From Pedobacter sp. BAL39 (GTDB taxonomy: Bacteria > Bacteroidota > Bacteroidia > Sphingobacteriales > Sphingobacteriaceae), in assembly GCF_000170795.1 (NCBI RefSeq), contig NZ_ABCM01000026.1, positions 1 to 64,000 of the forward strand: a stretch of 64,000 bases of DNA, in the 5' to 3' direction. Shown here piece after piece: positions 45,013-54,328 of the stretch (position 1 is its first letter; every line of letters starts with the position of its first letter). A model generated the notes under the pieces. That model had not been told where the DNA came from. It was given only the letters and a program-made list of their open reading frames with translations, and did not search any database. A program made the translations under genes and the position numbers.

Positions 45013-46413
45013 TTAAAATATTTTTCCAGGATTCAGGATTCCCTGAGGATCAAAAGCCTGCTTAATGCTCCGCATCAGGTTCAGATGAACCTCACTATAT
45101 TTAATCGGCATGAATTCTTTTTGCACCAGCCCAATGCCGTGTTCACCGGAAATGGTACCCCCCAATGCACTGGTCAGCTCAAAAATCTCCTTGATACCGT
45201 CCTTCAGCTTATTTTTCCAGTCCTCATCACTCATCCCCGCTTTTATAATGTTGACATGGAGGTTACCGTCGCCGGCATGGCCATAACAAACACTCTCAAA
45301 ACCATATCTGCCGCCAATCTCCTTGATTCCGTTGATCAGCTTGGGAAGCGCAGCTCTCGGCACCACCGTATCTTCTTCTTTGTATACCGAATTGGACTTT
45401 ACAGATTCCGCCATGGTTCTTCTCATGCGCCAAAGCTCCTCCTTCTGCTGCGCCGTATCCGCAAACAAAACTTCCGTACAGCCTTGAGCCTCCAGTACAG
45501 CATTAACACGTTCGCAATCCTTAAAAATCACATCCAGATCATCACCATCAAACTCAATCATCAAAAATGCATTTACACCATCTTTGAGATCAAACTTAAT
45601 GTCATCAAAGCGGATCACCCACTCCACCCCCCTTCGCTCCATGAATTCCAGGGCAGATGGTGTAACACCCGCACGGAAAATTGCCGACACCGCTGCACAG
45701 GCACTTTCATTTTCCGCAAAGGAGCCCAACATTAGTACGCTATGTTGAGATTTAGGAACAAGCTTGGTGACAATTTTAGTAACGACACCAAGGGTTCCCT
45801 CGGAGCCGATCATCAGTTGCGTCAGGTTATATCCTGATGCATATTTTAAGGTATTTGCACCTGTCCAGATGACCTCACCGGTCGGCAATACCACCTCCAG
45901 GTTCAGGATATACTCCCTAATGGTACCATATTTCACCACCCTCGGTCCGCCGGAACCGTGAGCTACATTCCCGCCAATAAAACAGGAACCTTTGCTGGAT
46001 GGATCTACAGGATACAGCAGACCATGCGCAGCAACGGCATTTATAAATTCCTCAGTGATCACACCGGGCTCTACAGTCGCCTGCAGATTCTCTGTATCAA
46101 TGGATAAAATTGCTTTGAATTTTTCCATGGACAGCAACACACCACCAAATACCGGCAAGGCGCCTCCACTGAGGCCGGTACCTCCTCCTCTTGGTGTAAG
46201 CGGCACCATTGCCTCATTACAAAGCTTCAGCAAACCGGAAATCTCCTGTGCATTTTTAGGCTTGACGACCACCTCAGGATTGTACTTCAGGTCTTCTGTC
46301 TCATCATGGTTATAATTGATCAATGTTTCTTCATCAGTAAACACGGCGTCCGCGCCAACAATCGCTTTTATCTTCTCTAAAAAGATGGGGGTAATCTTCT
46401 GGTACTGCATCAT
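45013..46413 (-). CDS. FAD-linked oxidase, GlcD / D-lactate dehydrogenase type
   Basis: 466 residues. The PCMH-type FAD-binding domain has PLTPRGGGTGLSGGALP and FIGGNVAHGSGGPRVVKYG, and the C-terminal oxidase domain has GHAGDGNLHVNI and ISGEHGIGLVQKEFM, ending FDPQGILNPGKIF. It oxidises a 2-hydroxy acid such as glycolate or D-lactate; no iron-sulfur partner subunit is adjacent. folB lies 13 bases upstream in the same direction. Confidence 0.93.
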   Translation of the reverse strand: MMQYQKITPIFLEKIKAIVGADAVFTDEETLINYNHDETEDLKYNPEVVVKPKNAQEISGLLKLCNEAMVPLTPRGGGTGLSGGALPVFGGVLLSMEKFKAILSIDTENLQATVEPGVITEEFINAVAAHGLLYPVDPSSKGSCFIGGNVAHGSGGPRVVKYGTIREYILNLEVVLPTGEVIWTGANTLKYASGYNLTQLMIGSEGTLGVVTKIVTKLVPKSQHSVLMLGSFAENESACAAVSAIFRAGVTPSALEFMERRGVEWVIRFDDIKFDLKDGVNAFLMIEFDGDDLDVIFKDCERVNAVLEAQGCTEVLFADTAQQKEELWRMRRTMAESVKSNSVYKEEDTVVPRAALPKLINGIKEIGGRYGFESVCYGHAGDGNLHVNIIKAGMSDEDWKNKLKDGIKEIFELTSALGGTISGEHGIGLVQKEFMPIKYSEVHLNLMRSIKQAFDPQGILNPGKIF

Positions 46414-46426
46414 GGTCTTATTTCGA

Positions 46427-46801
46427 TTAATCAGCCTTGTAACTCAATTGAACTAAGGAATGTCCGATCTCTCCCGGCATCGGCGGGTTCATCTTTCTGA
46501 TACCTGCCTCTCCCCTGAGGATAAAAGGATAATTTTCAATTACCCGGTCCAGAATATTCCTTACCACCGTTTCCAGCATCTTCTGAGTATTGGCCATCTC
46601 CTCAAGAATGATCGTGTTCAACACCTCATAGTTTACGGTATGGTCGAGGTTCTCCGTATCCCCCTGATGTACAAAAGTAACGGTTACATCAACCATAAAA
46701 TAAATTCCTGTCAGCTGTTCCTCAGGATAATATCCGTGGAGGGCGAAACATTTCACATCTTTTAGGGCGACGGTTTGGATATAGCTTTTTACAGGCTTCA
46801 T
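46427..46801 (-). CDS. folB: Dihydroneopterin aldolase
   Basis: 124 residues, normal length. It has VALKDVKCFALHGYYPEE (with the catalytic-site Glu/Tyr region), DLDHTVNYEVL in the form ENLDHTVNYEVLNTIIL, and the C-terminal strand IRKMNPPMPGEIGHSLVQL. Acts in folate synthesis. It sits directly before the GlcD-type gene. Confidence 0.93.
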   Translation of the reverse strand: MKPVKSYIQTVALKDVKCFALHGYYPEEQLTGIYFMVDVTVTFVHQGDTENLDHTVNYEVLNTIILEEMANTQKMLETVVRNILDRVIENYPFILRGEAGIRKMNPPMPGEIGHSLVQLSYKAD

Positions 46802-46853
46802 CTTACAAAATTAAATTTTTGAACCGTTATAACCAGCCCTTCCCCTAAATTAT

Positions 46854-46861
46854 TACCTTTG
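46854..46861 (+). promoter_or_regulatory. Candidate -7 element for the acyl-CoA dehydrogenase gene
   Basis: TACCTTTG matches TAnnTTTG, 32 bases before the ATG at 46894. No well-spaced -33 TTTG. Confidence 0.4.
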
Positions 46862-46893
46862 ATAGGAACATCACCACCAGATACTGTTAAGCG

Positions 46894-48084
46894 ATGAATA
46901 AATCTACCAGGAAGGATCTTTACGAAGCTCCTGATTATTACTTATTGGATGAACTGCTGACCGAAGAACACAAGTTGATCCGCTCCTCGGCAAGAGAATG
47001 GGTCAAACAGGAAGTCAGCCCAGTGATTGAAGATTTCGCGCAACGTGCTGAGTTCCCGAAGCACCTCATCAAAGGTCTCGGTGAAATTGGCGCCTTCGGA
47101 CCTACCATTCCTGTGGAATATGGTGGCGCCGGCCTGGATTACATTGCGTACGGAATCCTCATGCAGGAAATTGAGCGCGGTGACTCAGGAATCCGCTCCA
47201 CAGCGTCGGTTCAGGGTTCTCTGGTGATGTACCCGATTTACACCTACGGCACTGAAGAACAACGTAGAAAATTCCTTCCTAAACTCGCTACCGGCGAATT
47301 GATGGGCTGCTTTGGACTTACAGAACCAGATCATGGTTCGAATCCGGGAGGCATGGTCACCAACATCAAAGATCAGGGTGACCATTACCTGCTTAATGGC
47401 GCCAAGATGTGGATTTCCAATGCGCCCTTTTCAGATATAGCAGTGGTATGGGCGAGAGATGAAAATGGTAAGATCCGCGGACTGATTGTGGAACGTGGAA
47501 TGGAAGGTTTCAGCACGCCCGAAACCCACAACAAATGGAGCCTGCGTGCATCGGCCACAGGTGAATTGGTGTTCGACAATGTTAAGGTGCCAAAAGCCAA
47601 TATATTCCCGGACATCATGGGACTGAAAGGACCGCTAGGATGTCTTAACCAGGCGCGTTATGGCATCGCCTGGGGTGCTCTCGGCGCTGCCATGGATTGT
47701 TATGATACGGCGTTACGTTATTCAAAAGAGCGGGTGCAGTTCGGGAAACCCATTGCAGGTTTTCAATTACAGCAAAAAAAACTGGCGGAGATGATCACTG
47801 AAATCACCAAAGCACAACTGCTGGTATGGCGCCTTGGGGTACTCAAATCTGAAAACCGGGCCTCTGCTGAACAGATCTCCATGGCCAAAAGAAACAGTGT
47901 GGAGCTTGCCCTAGATGTCGCCCGCAATGCCAGGCAGATGCTGGGTGGCATGGGCATCACGGGCGAATATTCCATTATGCGCCACATGATGAACCTGGAA
48001 TCTGTGGTCACTTACGAAGGCACGCACGACATCCACCTCCTGATTACGGGAATGGATGTTACTGGCCTTAATGCTTTTAAATAG
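46894..48084 (+). CDS. Acyl-CoA dehydrogenase, glutaryl-CoA dehydrogenase type
   Basis: 396 residues, complete. Family marks: GLTEPDHGSNPGGM, KMWISNAPFSDIAVVWA, GIAWGALGAAMDCYDTALRY, RVQFGKPIAGFQLQQKKLAEM, and the catalytic Glu in SVVTYEGTHDIHLLITG. These are closer to glutaryl-CoA dehydrogenase than to straight-chain enzymes. It would oxidise and decarboxylate glutaryl-CoA in lysine or tryptophan breakdown, with FAD. Confidence 0.9.
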   Translation: MNKSTRKDLYEAPDYYLLDELLTEEHKLIRSSAREWVKQEVSPVIEDFAQRAEFPKHLIKGLGEIGAFGPTIPVEYGGAGLDYIAYGILMQEIERGDSGIRSTASVQGSLVMYPIYTYGTEEQRRKFLPKLATGELMGCFGLTEPDHGSNPGGMVTNIKDQGDHYLLNGAKMWISNAPFSDIAVVWARDENGKIRGLIVERGMEGFSTPETHNKWSLRASATGELVFDNVKVPKANIFPDIMGLKGPLGCLNQARYGIAWGALGAAMDCYDTALRYSKERVQFGKPIAGFQLQQKKLAEMITEITKAQLLVWRLGVLKSENRASAEQISMAKRNSVELALDVARNARQMLGGMGITGEYSIMRHMMNLESVVTYEGTHDIHLLITGMDVTGLNAFK

Positions 48085-48138
48085 CGCAATAAGTCAACCT
48101 TTTAGGTTGATATCATCTGAATGAAGAAAATTATCACA

Positions 48139-48522
48139 ATGAAAACTTTTAAAAAATATTATCAGCTGCCGGCTCCTCCCGAAGAGGTCTACTGGGCAAT
48201 GACAAAGGCCCAGAGCATCCAGTTGTGGACCGGTGCAGAAGTAGAATTTACGGAAGAGCCCAATACTGAGTTTTCTTTCTGGGATGGCGACATCGTTGGC
48301 AAAAACCTGGAATTTGAATACGGAAAGAAAATTGTTCAGCAATGGTATTTCGGAGAAGAGAACGAACCTTCTATCGTCACCATCAAACTGCATGAAGATA
48401 AAAAAGGAACTTCACTGGAGTTTAACCAGACGAACATCCCGGAAGAAGACTATGACGACTTCACCGCTGGCCTAACCGAGCATTACTTCGGCGGACTGAT
48501 TGATTTCTTTGAGGAAGAATAG
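48139..48522 (+). CDS. SRPBCC/AHSA1-domain protein
   Basis: 127 residues from the ATG at 48139 (MKTFKKYYQLPAPPEEVYWA); an ATG at 48121 adds six residues. The pattern is the AHSA1/START-like ligand-binding fold: QSIQLWTGAEVEF, FSFWDGDIVGKNLEFEYGKK, VQQWYFGEE, IKLHEDKKGTSLEFNQ and the C-terminal helix HYFGGLIDFFEEE. Function unknown. A terminator follows. Confidence 0.88.
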   Translation: MKTFKKYYQLPAPPEEVYWAMTKAQSIQLWTGAEVEFTEEPNTEFSFWDGDIVGKNLEFEYGKKIVQQWYFGEENEPSIVTIKLHEDKKGTSLEFNQTNIPEEDYDDFTAGLTEHYFGGLIDFFEEE

Positions 48523-48550
48523 CGGAAACGTAATTAATTATCCAATACAA

Positions 48551-48588
48551 AAAAAACCTCAGACTTTGGTAAAAGTCTGAGGTTTTTT
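48551..48588. terminator. Bidirectional terminator
   Basis: A perfect 17-base-pair stem: 48551-48567 (AAAAAACCTCAGACTTT) with 48572-48588, loop GGTA. The A run and T run at the two sides suit both convergent genes. Confidence 0.85.
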
Positions 48589-48607
48589 GCTTTAAAAAAT
48601 GCTGTTT

Positions 48608-49321
48608 TTACTTCAGGTATTTACCAAGGATCGGATCCTGATCAGGAACGTGAAAACCAACGATCACCCGATCTTTAAAAGCTTTTTTGGTAATCGCCAT
48701 GATCTGATTACTTACTTTCGCATCTACGGCTTCCAGTGTCAACATGTGGATCACCTCTCCTTTCAGCCAAATGATACGTTGTGGATACGATAAACGCTCA
48801 TCACCAAGTTCCTCATCGGTAACGGGCTTAGTAAGATCCGGCAGCTTTTTAAGCAGCTCCGACTGTGCAGGCGTCGGATGTGCCTTGTCGAACTGTACAG
48901 TATCGTTGATAATTTCCGTAGGCTGTCCGAGCAACTTCTTCATGGATTCAAACAACTCCAGAGAATGGTCTGGCTGCACCACGGCATGGAAATAAGCGAC
49001 CTTGTCTTCATACACCGAAACCGCAGCACCGAGCACCTCGCTGATGGGAAGTCCGCCATAGTTAACTTCATTCGCTGTACCCTCCATAAAAACATAATTC
49101 ACCAGGCGCTCACCATCATCCTTCAAAACCAGGGAAACATCTTCTCCGTTTCCTTTGATGGTATAATGTCCCTGTTGATCTGTTTTTTTGTAATACTTCA
49201 GCCCATCCAGGTAGGAACCTGCATTTTCATTATAGCTGATTGTTGACAGGTCAAGTTTTTTTGAAGTGCAGCCTGCCAGGAGTATCGCACTAAGCAGTAA
49301 TAAGTTTCTTTTGTTTTTCAT
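48608..49321 (-). CDS. Putative lipoprotein, unknown function
   Basis: 237 residues from the ATG at 49321, chosen because the lipoprotein signal starts there (LLLLSAILLAGCTSKK); an upstream frame start at 49390 would bury it. The mature part has no motif I know; segments include YTIKGNGEDVSLVLKDDGE and PQRIIWLKGEVIHMLTLEAVD. Likely anchored in the outer or inner membrane facing the periplasm. Downstream of the small membrane protein at 49399. Confidence 0.75.
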   Translation of the reverse strand: MKNKRNLLLLSAILLAGCTSKKLDLSTISYNENAGSYLDGLKYYKKTDQQGHYTIKGNGEDVSLVLKDDGERLVNYVFMEGTANEVNYGGLPISEVLGAAVSVYEDKVAYFHAVVQPDHSLELFESMKKLLGQPTEIINDTVQFDKAHPTPAQSELLKKLPDLTKPVTDEELGDERLSYPQRIIWLKGEVIHMLTLEAVDAKVSNQIMAITKKAFKDRVIVGFHVPDQDPILGKYLK

Positions 49322-49398
49322 GCAGAGAACTAATAATAAAGATGATTTTTCAGGGTTCTTAAAGCAATTCTTCAGCAATAGAAATGCCACACCTGCAA

Positions 49399-49689
49399 CT
49401 AAACAGGATTATAGACCCAGAAAATAGCTTTCATCATCACGGCAGTGGTGATGGCCACAATCAGCAGAAAACTCAACACCTGTAAGAGAAGCCTCATTTT
49501 TAAATCTCTGGCAGCCAGGGCATACATGTTTAAAATCAAAAAGATTACCCCGGAAATGATCCCCGCCGGAATGCCGATGCGTGTTGCCATCAGCTCACGC
49601 TGCCAGTTATCAGATTCATAAACATATACTGCAGCCACACTGATCAGTATGCTCAATAAGATAATCATGATCGCCTTCAGGAATTTCAT
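49399..49689 (-). CDS. Small three-helix membrane protein
   Basis: 96 residues with three TM helices: IMIILLSILISVAAVYVY, AGIISGVIFLILNMYAL and LLLQVLSFLLIVAITTAVMM. No named motif. It lies 39 bases after lysA in the same direction and may be co-transcribed. Confidence 0.7.
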   Translation of the reverse strand: MKFLKAIMIILLSILISVAAVYVYESDNWQRELMATRIGIPAGIISGVIFLILNMYALAARDLKMRLLLQVLSFLLIVAITTAVMMKAIFWVYNPV

Positions 49690-49728
49690 TGGGTTATTCT
49701 TTTTTAGGTGTATGAATGATATGTGATT

Positions 49729-50883
49729 TTAGTCTTCGCTATACACAGATACAATGCCTTCACGTAGGTTATAATGAGAAGCCATCACCTCTCCATACGC
49801 ACCGGCACTGCGCAAAGCGATCAGGTCTCCGCGGAAAGTCTCCGGCAATGCCACCTCCTTGCCGAAACAGTCGGTACTTTCGCAAATCGGGCCTACCACA
49901 TCATACTTCACTCCCTCTGCTGATTTGGAACCAGACAAATGATCAATCTGATGGTATGCCTGATAAAGTGCCGGTCTCATCAGTTCTGTCATCCCAGCAT
50001 CAAGCACAATGAAATTTTTCTTCTTACCATTCTTCACATACAGCACCTTGCTGATCAGTGAAGCACACTGACCTACCAGCGCACGTCCCAGTTCAAAATG
50101 AACTTCCTGGTTGGATCTAACTTCAAGAAAATCATGGTACACCTTAAAATAAGCTTCAAAATCAGGGATCTGCTGCTCAGGGTTATGGTAATCAATACCA
50201 AGTCCGCCGCCTACATTCAGCACCTTTACGATGAACCCACGTTCCTCAAACCAGGCTGCAAACTCATTAACACGCACACATAGGTTTTTGAACACATCCA
50301 TGCTGGTGATCTGAGAACCGATATGAAAATGCACACCGATAAATTCAAGGTTTTCCGACTGCTTCAAAACCTCTGCGCACTGCGGGAGATCCCAGGAATT
50401 GATGCCAAACTTGTTCTCATCAAGACCAGTAGTGATGTTATGGTGGGTGTGGGCGTCTACGTTCGGATTGATGCGTATCGCTACTTTTGCCTTCGTATTT
50501 TTTAAACCGGCAAGCTCGTTGATCACCTCCAGCTCCTGGATCGATTCAACATTGAAACAAAAGATCTGCTGATCCAGCGCATCATTGATCTCGCGGTCAG
50601 ATTTACCCACGCCGGCAAAAACAATCTGCTGGTGATTAAATCCTACTTCTACCGCACGCTTCACCTCGCCACCACTTACACAGTCTGCACCAAAACCTGT
50701 AGCCTTGATCATTTCCAGTACACGTGGGTTGAAGTTTGCTTTCATGGCGTAGTGCACATGAAAATTATATACCTTAGCAGCAGCTGAACAGTTGCTCAAA
50801 GTATTTTGCAGTAATGCAAGGTCATAATAATAAAATGGTGTTTCTAACTTTGCAAAACGTGATATCTCTTTATCGGAAAACAT
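49729..50883 (-). CDS. lysA: Diaminopimelate decarboxylase
   Basis: 384 residues. Fold III PLP enzyme with the catalytic Lys in HVHYAMKANFNP, the glycine-rich VLNVGGGLGIDYHNP, VHFHIGSQIT, and the C-terminal Cys/Glu in VGPICESTDCFGKE with GAYGEVMASHYNLRE. It makes L-lysine from meso-diaminopimelate. Its ATG (50883) lies one base from the ATG of the rightward small gene at 50885. Aspartate kinase, the first step of the same pathway, is the next leftward gene. Confidence 0.96.
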   Translation of the reverse strand: MFSDKEISRFAKLETPFYYYDLALLQNTLSNCSAAAKVYNFHVHYAMKANFNPRVLEMIKATGFGADCVSGGEVKRAVEVGFNHQQIVFAGVGKSDREINDALDQQIFCFNVESIQELEVINELAGLKNTKAKVAIRINPNVDAHTHHNITTGLDENKFGINSWDLPQCAEVLKQSENLEFIGVHFHIGSQITSMDVFKNLCVRVNEFAAWFEERGFIVKVLNVGGGLGIDYHNPEQQIPDFEAYFKVYHDFLEVRSNQEVHFELGRALVGQCASLISKVLYVKNGKKKNFIVLDAGMTELMRPALYQAYHQIDHLSGSKSAEGVKYDVVGPICESTDCFGKEVALPETFRGDLIALRSAGAYGEVMASHYNLREGIVSVYSED

Positions 50884-50884
50884 A

Positions 50885-51061
50885 ATGTTTAAGTATCTGA
50901 TTATATTCTGTATTCTGGTTTTCGGACTGATCTACTTCGGCAATTATATAGACTATAAAAACCAGAAGATCAGCAGAAAGGAGTACGATAGAAGAATAAG
51001 ACTCTTTATCATACTCCTTGCCATCATCATTTTCATCCTGGTATGGATCAAAAAACGATGA
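50885..51061 (+). CDS. 58-residue membrane protein, two TM helices
   Basis: A short frame: MFKYLIIFCILVFGLIYF, a charged turn (NYIDYKNQKISRKEYDRRIR), then LFIILLAIIIFILVWIKKR and TGA. Two TM helices with a basic loop and tail are a convincing small membrane protein. Its ATG is one base from the divergent lysA ATG, so its ribosome site must lie inside lysA codons. It ends 7 bases before the stop of the convergent aspartate kinase gene. Function unknown. Confidence 0.6.
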   Translation: MFKYLIIFCILVFGLIYFGNYIDYKNQKISRKEYDRRIRLFIILLAIIIFILVWIKKR

Positions 51062-51068
51062 TCATTTT

Positions 51069-52382
51069 TTATTCAAACAACCTGTTGTGAAGGCTCTTTA
51101 ATGCTTCTGTCTTATTTCCTGTGTTGATCAGCAGGGAGATGTTATAGTTACTTCCGCCATAAGAAATCATGCGCACCGGAATGTGTTTGATCGCATCCAG
51201 TACACGGGCAGCATAACCATGTGTTTGTGCACTGAAATCTCCAACCACACATACAATAGACTGGTCGCTATCAATTTCTACGGAGCCGAACGAATGTAAT
51301 TCCTCTACAATCTTATCCAGGTTATCGGTAAAATCTATCGTCAGGGAAACTGCAACCTCAGAAGTCGTGATCATGTCGATCGGCGTTTTATAACGCTCAA
51401 AGATTTCAAACACCCTTCTCAGGAAACCGTAAGCCAGCAGCATCCTGCTCGACTGGATCTTGATGGCTGTAATGCCATCCTTGGCTGCGATTGACTTGAT
51501 TTTGCCTTTTTCACTTTCTGCAGAAATCAAGGTTCCTGCTGCTGCAGGCTCCATCGTGTTCAGCAACCTTACCGGGATCTTGTATTTCTGCGCAGGGAAT
51601 ACCGACTGCGGATGCAGGATCTTGGCACCAAAGTACGCAAGCTCCGCTGCTTCATCAAATGAAAGCTGCGCAATGGGTTTCGTGCCTTTCACGATCCGCG
51701 GATCGTTGTTGTGCATCCCATCGATGTCGGTCCAGATCTGAACTTCCTCAGCCAGAATAGCCGCCCCAATCAGCGATGCGGTATAATCACTTCCACCTCT
51801 GCGCAGGTTATCTACCTCGCCGAAGCTGTTTCTGCAGATGAAACCCTGTGTGATGAAAAGTTTATTGTCTTTATGCTTCTCTAATAACGGTTGTAAATGA
51901 GCAGTACTGAATGGGACATCAGGCTCATTGTCTTCATCAATTTTCATAAAATCCAATGCCGGCAACAGTACAGATGCTACGCCAATTGACTTCAGATAGA
52001 TATGATATAAGGTAGTAGACAACAGCTCTCCCTGTGCCAATACCACCTTCTCCTCTACCGGAGTAAAAAGATCATTTGACAAGGTGCTGAGGAAACCGAA
52101 ATGATAATCTACCACTTCCTGTCCCTGCTCACGAAACTCGTCCTCTGGCAATAGCTCCGCTACAAATTCATTATATTTTCCGTGCAATGCCTTGATCAAA
52201 TCTAAGGCAACCTGTTTATCTTCCTTTAAAAGTTTGCTTGAAATCTCCACTAAACTATTGGTGGTGCCAGACACGGCCGACAAAACCACAATTTGCTCCT
52301 CGGCTGGATTAATGATATCCAGCAACTTTTTCATGCGCTCAGGGCTTCCGACAGAAGTTCCTCCAAACTTTAATATCTTCAT
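51069..52382 (-). CDS. Aspartate kinase
   Basis: 437 residues. The kinase domain starts KILKFGGTSVGSPERM and has FICRNSFGEVDNLRRGGSDYTASLIGAAI; the C-terminal part holds two ACT domains (about 300-437, AIKIQSSRMLLAYGFLRRVFE and SIVCVVGDFS). It phosphorylates L-aspartate, the first step to lysine, methionine and threonine; the ACT domains allow feedback control. It is monofunctional, with no homoserine dehydrogenase part. Confidence 0.96.
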   Translation of the reverse strand: MKILKFGGTSVGSPERMKKLLDIINPAEEQIVVLSAVSGTTNSLVEISSKLLKEDKQVALDLIKALHGKYNEFVAELLPEDEFREQGQEVVDYHFGFLSTLSNDLFTPVEEKVVLAQGELLSTTLYHIYLKSIGVASVLLPALDFMKIDEDNEPDVPFSTAHLQPLLEKHKDNKLFITQGFICRNSFGEVDNLRRGGSDYTASLIGAAILAEEVQIWTDIDGMHNNDPRIVKGTKPIAQLSFDEAAELAYFGAKILHPQSVFPAQKYKIPVRLLNTMEPAAAGTLISAESEKGKIKSIAAKDGITAIKIQSSRMLLAYGFLRRVFEIFERYKTPIDMITTSEVAVSLTIDFTDNLDKIVEELHSFGSVEIDSDQSIVCVVGDFSAQTHGYAARVLDAIKHIPVRMISYGGSNYNISLLINTGNKTEALKSLHNRLFE

Positions 52383-52581
52383 TTAATTGATGTAAGAATT
52401 TTATATTTTGATAAATTGGTTCTATACTTGTATTCAGGCGTGAAATTAAATAAATCGCCGACAATAATTACCAAATAGACAAAATAAAATTTGGAATCAT
52501 TCAAATTAACCTGCCCTTTCCAAACAGAACAGGCGTTTTTTTGTTTAGTCCAGCAAATATCAATAGTTATAAATCGAACCT

Positions 52582-54315
52582 ATGCAATTAGAAGCAGCGA
52601 CCTTAGCTACCATTAATCAATGGCTTGAAGGCAATTACGACGACACCACCAAACAAGAAATTCAGAAATTATTAGATGCAGAAGCATTTACCGAGCTTAC
52701 CGACTCCTTCTACAGGAGCCTTGAGTTTGGTACGGGCGGTTTAAGGGGAATCATGGGTGCAGGATCCAACAGGATCAACAAGTACACCATTGGTACCGCT
52801 ACCCAGGGTCTGGCAAACTACCTGCTGAAAAAGTATTCTGGGGAACAAGTGAAGGTGGCCATCGCCCATGACAGTCGCAACAACTCCGATTACTTCGCGA
52901 AGGTTACTGCAGATGTATTCTCTGCAAATGGCATTCATGTGTACTTCTTTGAGGCCCTGAGGCCAACACCGGAGCTTTCTTTTGCCATCCGTGAACTGGG
53001 CTGCCGCAGTGGTGTCATGCTTACCGCTTCTCATAACCCTAAAGAATACAATGGATATAAAGCTTATGGCGCTGATGGGGGTCAATTTACTGCTCCTGAT
53101 GACGTCATGGTCATGGATGAAGTTGCAGCAATCAAAAGCATCGATGAAGTGAAATTTGATCGCATTGAAGGTAATGTATCTTTAATAGGTTCGGACATCG
53201 ACAAATCTTACCTGGATAAAATCACAGCGCTGTCGGTTTCTCCGGAAGCGATCCAGCGCCAGAAAGACCTTAAGATTGTTTTCTCTCCGATCCACGGAAC
53301 GGGCATCACCCTGGTTCCAAAAGCATTGGAGCAATTTGGATTTACAAATGTGACTTTGGTTGAAGAGCAGAGTACCCCGGATGGCAACTTCCCTACGGTA
53401 GTTTACCCGAATCCTGAAGAAAAAGAAGCTTTGACACTTGCTTTGAAAAAAGCAGAAGAGATTGATGCCGACCTTGTACTCGCAACTGATCCGGATGCTG
53501 ACCGGGTGGGTATTGCCGTCAAAAACAATGATGGTCAGTTTGTGTTGCTGAACGGTAACCAAACGGGTGCCCTCCTGATCAATTACCTGCTGAGTGCATG
53601 GGAGGAAAAAGGAAAACTCAACGGAGAACAATATATCGTTAAGACCATTGTCACCACCAACCTGATTGAGGAAATTGCAAAAGCTAAAAATGTAACCTAT
53701 TACAATACGCTGACCGGATTTAAGTTCATCGGCCAGCTGATCACCAGCCTTCAGGGCAAAAAGACCTTTATCGGCGGTGGTGAGGAAAGCTACGGTTACC
53801 TGATCGGCGAACTGGTAAGGGATAAGGATGCTGTCATTTCATGTGCCTTCATTGCAGAGATGACCGCTTTCTATAAAGATAAAGGCAGCAGCCTGTACGA
53901 CGCACTATTGAATATGTACACCGAATACGGCCTGTATAAGGAAGAGCTCGTATCCATTACCAAAAAAGGAAAAACCGGTGCTGAAGAAATCAAAGCCATG
54001 ATGGAGAAATTCAGGAACAACCCACCTGCAACATTGGGAGGCTCTCCGGTAGCGACATTGAAGGATTACGAACTAGGTGTGGAGACAGACTTGAAAACAG
54101 GCAACAAAACAGAGCTGCCTTTTCCAAAATCAGATGTACTGCAATTTATCACCGAAGATGGCAGCATTGTATCGGCAAGGCCTTCAGGTACCGAGCCAAA
54201 GATTAAATTCTACTGCAGTGTAAATACGCCGTTGAATGATAAAAATGATTTCAAGGCAGAAGAGGCCAGACTTGGCGAAAAGGTTAAATCAGTCATGCAT
54301 GATTTAGAGGTTTAA
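52582..54315 (+). CDS. Phospho-sugar mutase (phosphoglucomutase type)
   Basis: 577 residues. Alpha-D-phosphohexomutase marks: active-site phosphoserine in MLTASHNPKEYNGYKAYG, metal loop ATDPDADRVGIAV, sugar-binding loop GGGEESYGYLIGEL, and phosphate-binding RPSGTEPKIKFYC. It is the long form that acts on glucose or a related hexose phosphate in Bacteroidota. Convergent with the LacI-type gene; the two share the hairpin at their ends. Confidence 0.95.
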   Translation: MQLEAATLATINQWLEGNYDDTTKQEIQKLLDAEAFTELTDSFYRSLEFGTGGLRGIMGAGSNRINKYTIGTATQGLANYLLKKYSGEQVKVAIAHDSRNNSDYFAKVTADVFSANGIHVYFFEALRPTPELSFAIRELGCRSGVMLTASHNPKEYNGYKAYGADGGQFTAPDDVMVMDEVAAIKSIDEVKFDRIEGNVSLIGSDIDKSYLDKITALSVSPEAIQRQKDLKIVFSPIHGTGITLVPKALEQFGFTNVTLVEEQSTPDGNFPTVVYPNPEEKEALTLALKKAEEIDADLVLATDPDADRVGIAVKNNDGQFVLLNGNQTGALLINYLLSAWEEKGKLNGEQYIVKTIVTTNLIEEIAKAKNVTYYNTLTGFKFIGQLITSLQGKKTFIGGGEESYGYLIGELVRDKDAVISCAFIAEMTAFYKDKGSSLYDALLNMYTEYGLYKEELVSITKKGKTGAEEIKAMMEKFRNNPPATLGGSPVATLKDYELGVETDLKTGNKTELPFPKSDVLQFITEDGSIVSARPSGTEPKIKFYCSVNTPLNDKNDFKAEEARLGEKVKSVMHDLEV

Positions 54316-54328
54316 AAACCTCTAAATC
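54301..54328. terminator. Terminator shared by two convergent genes, inside coding ends
   Basis: A 13-base-pair stem GATTTAGAGGTTT (54301-54313) with AAACCTCTAAATC (54316-54328), loop AA. The left arm includes the last codons and stop of the mutase gene, and the right arm reaches the first bases of the LacI-type gene's stop codon. Confidence 0.75.
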
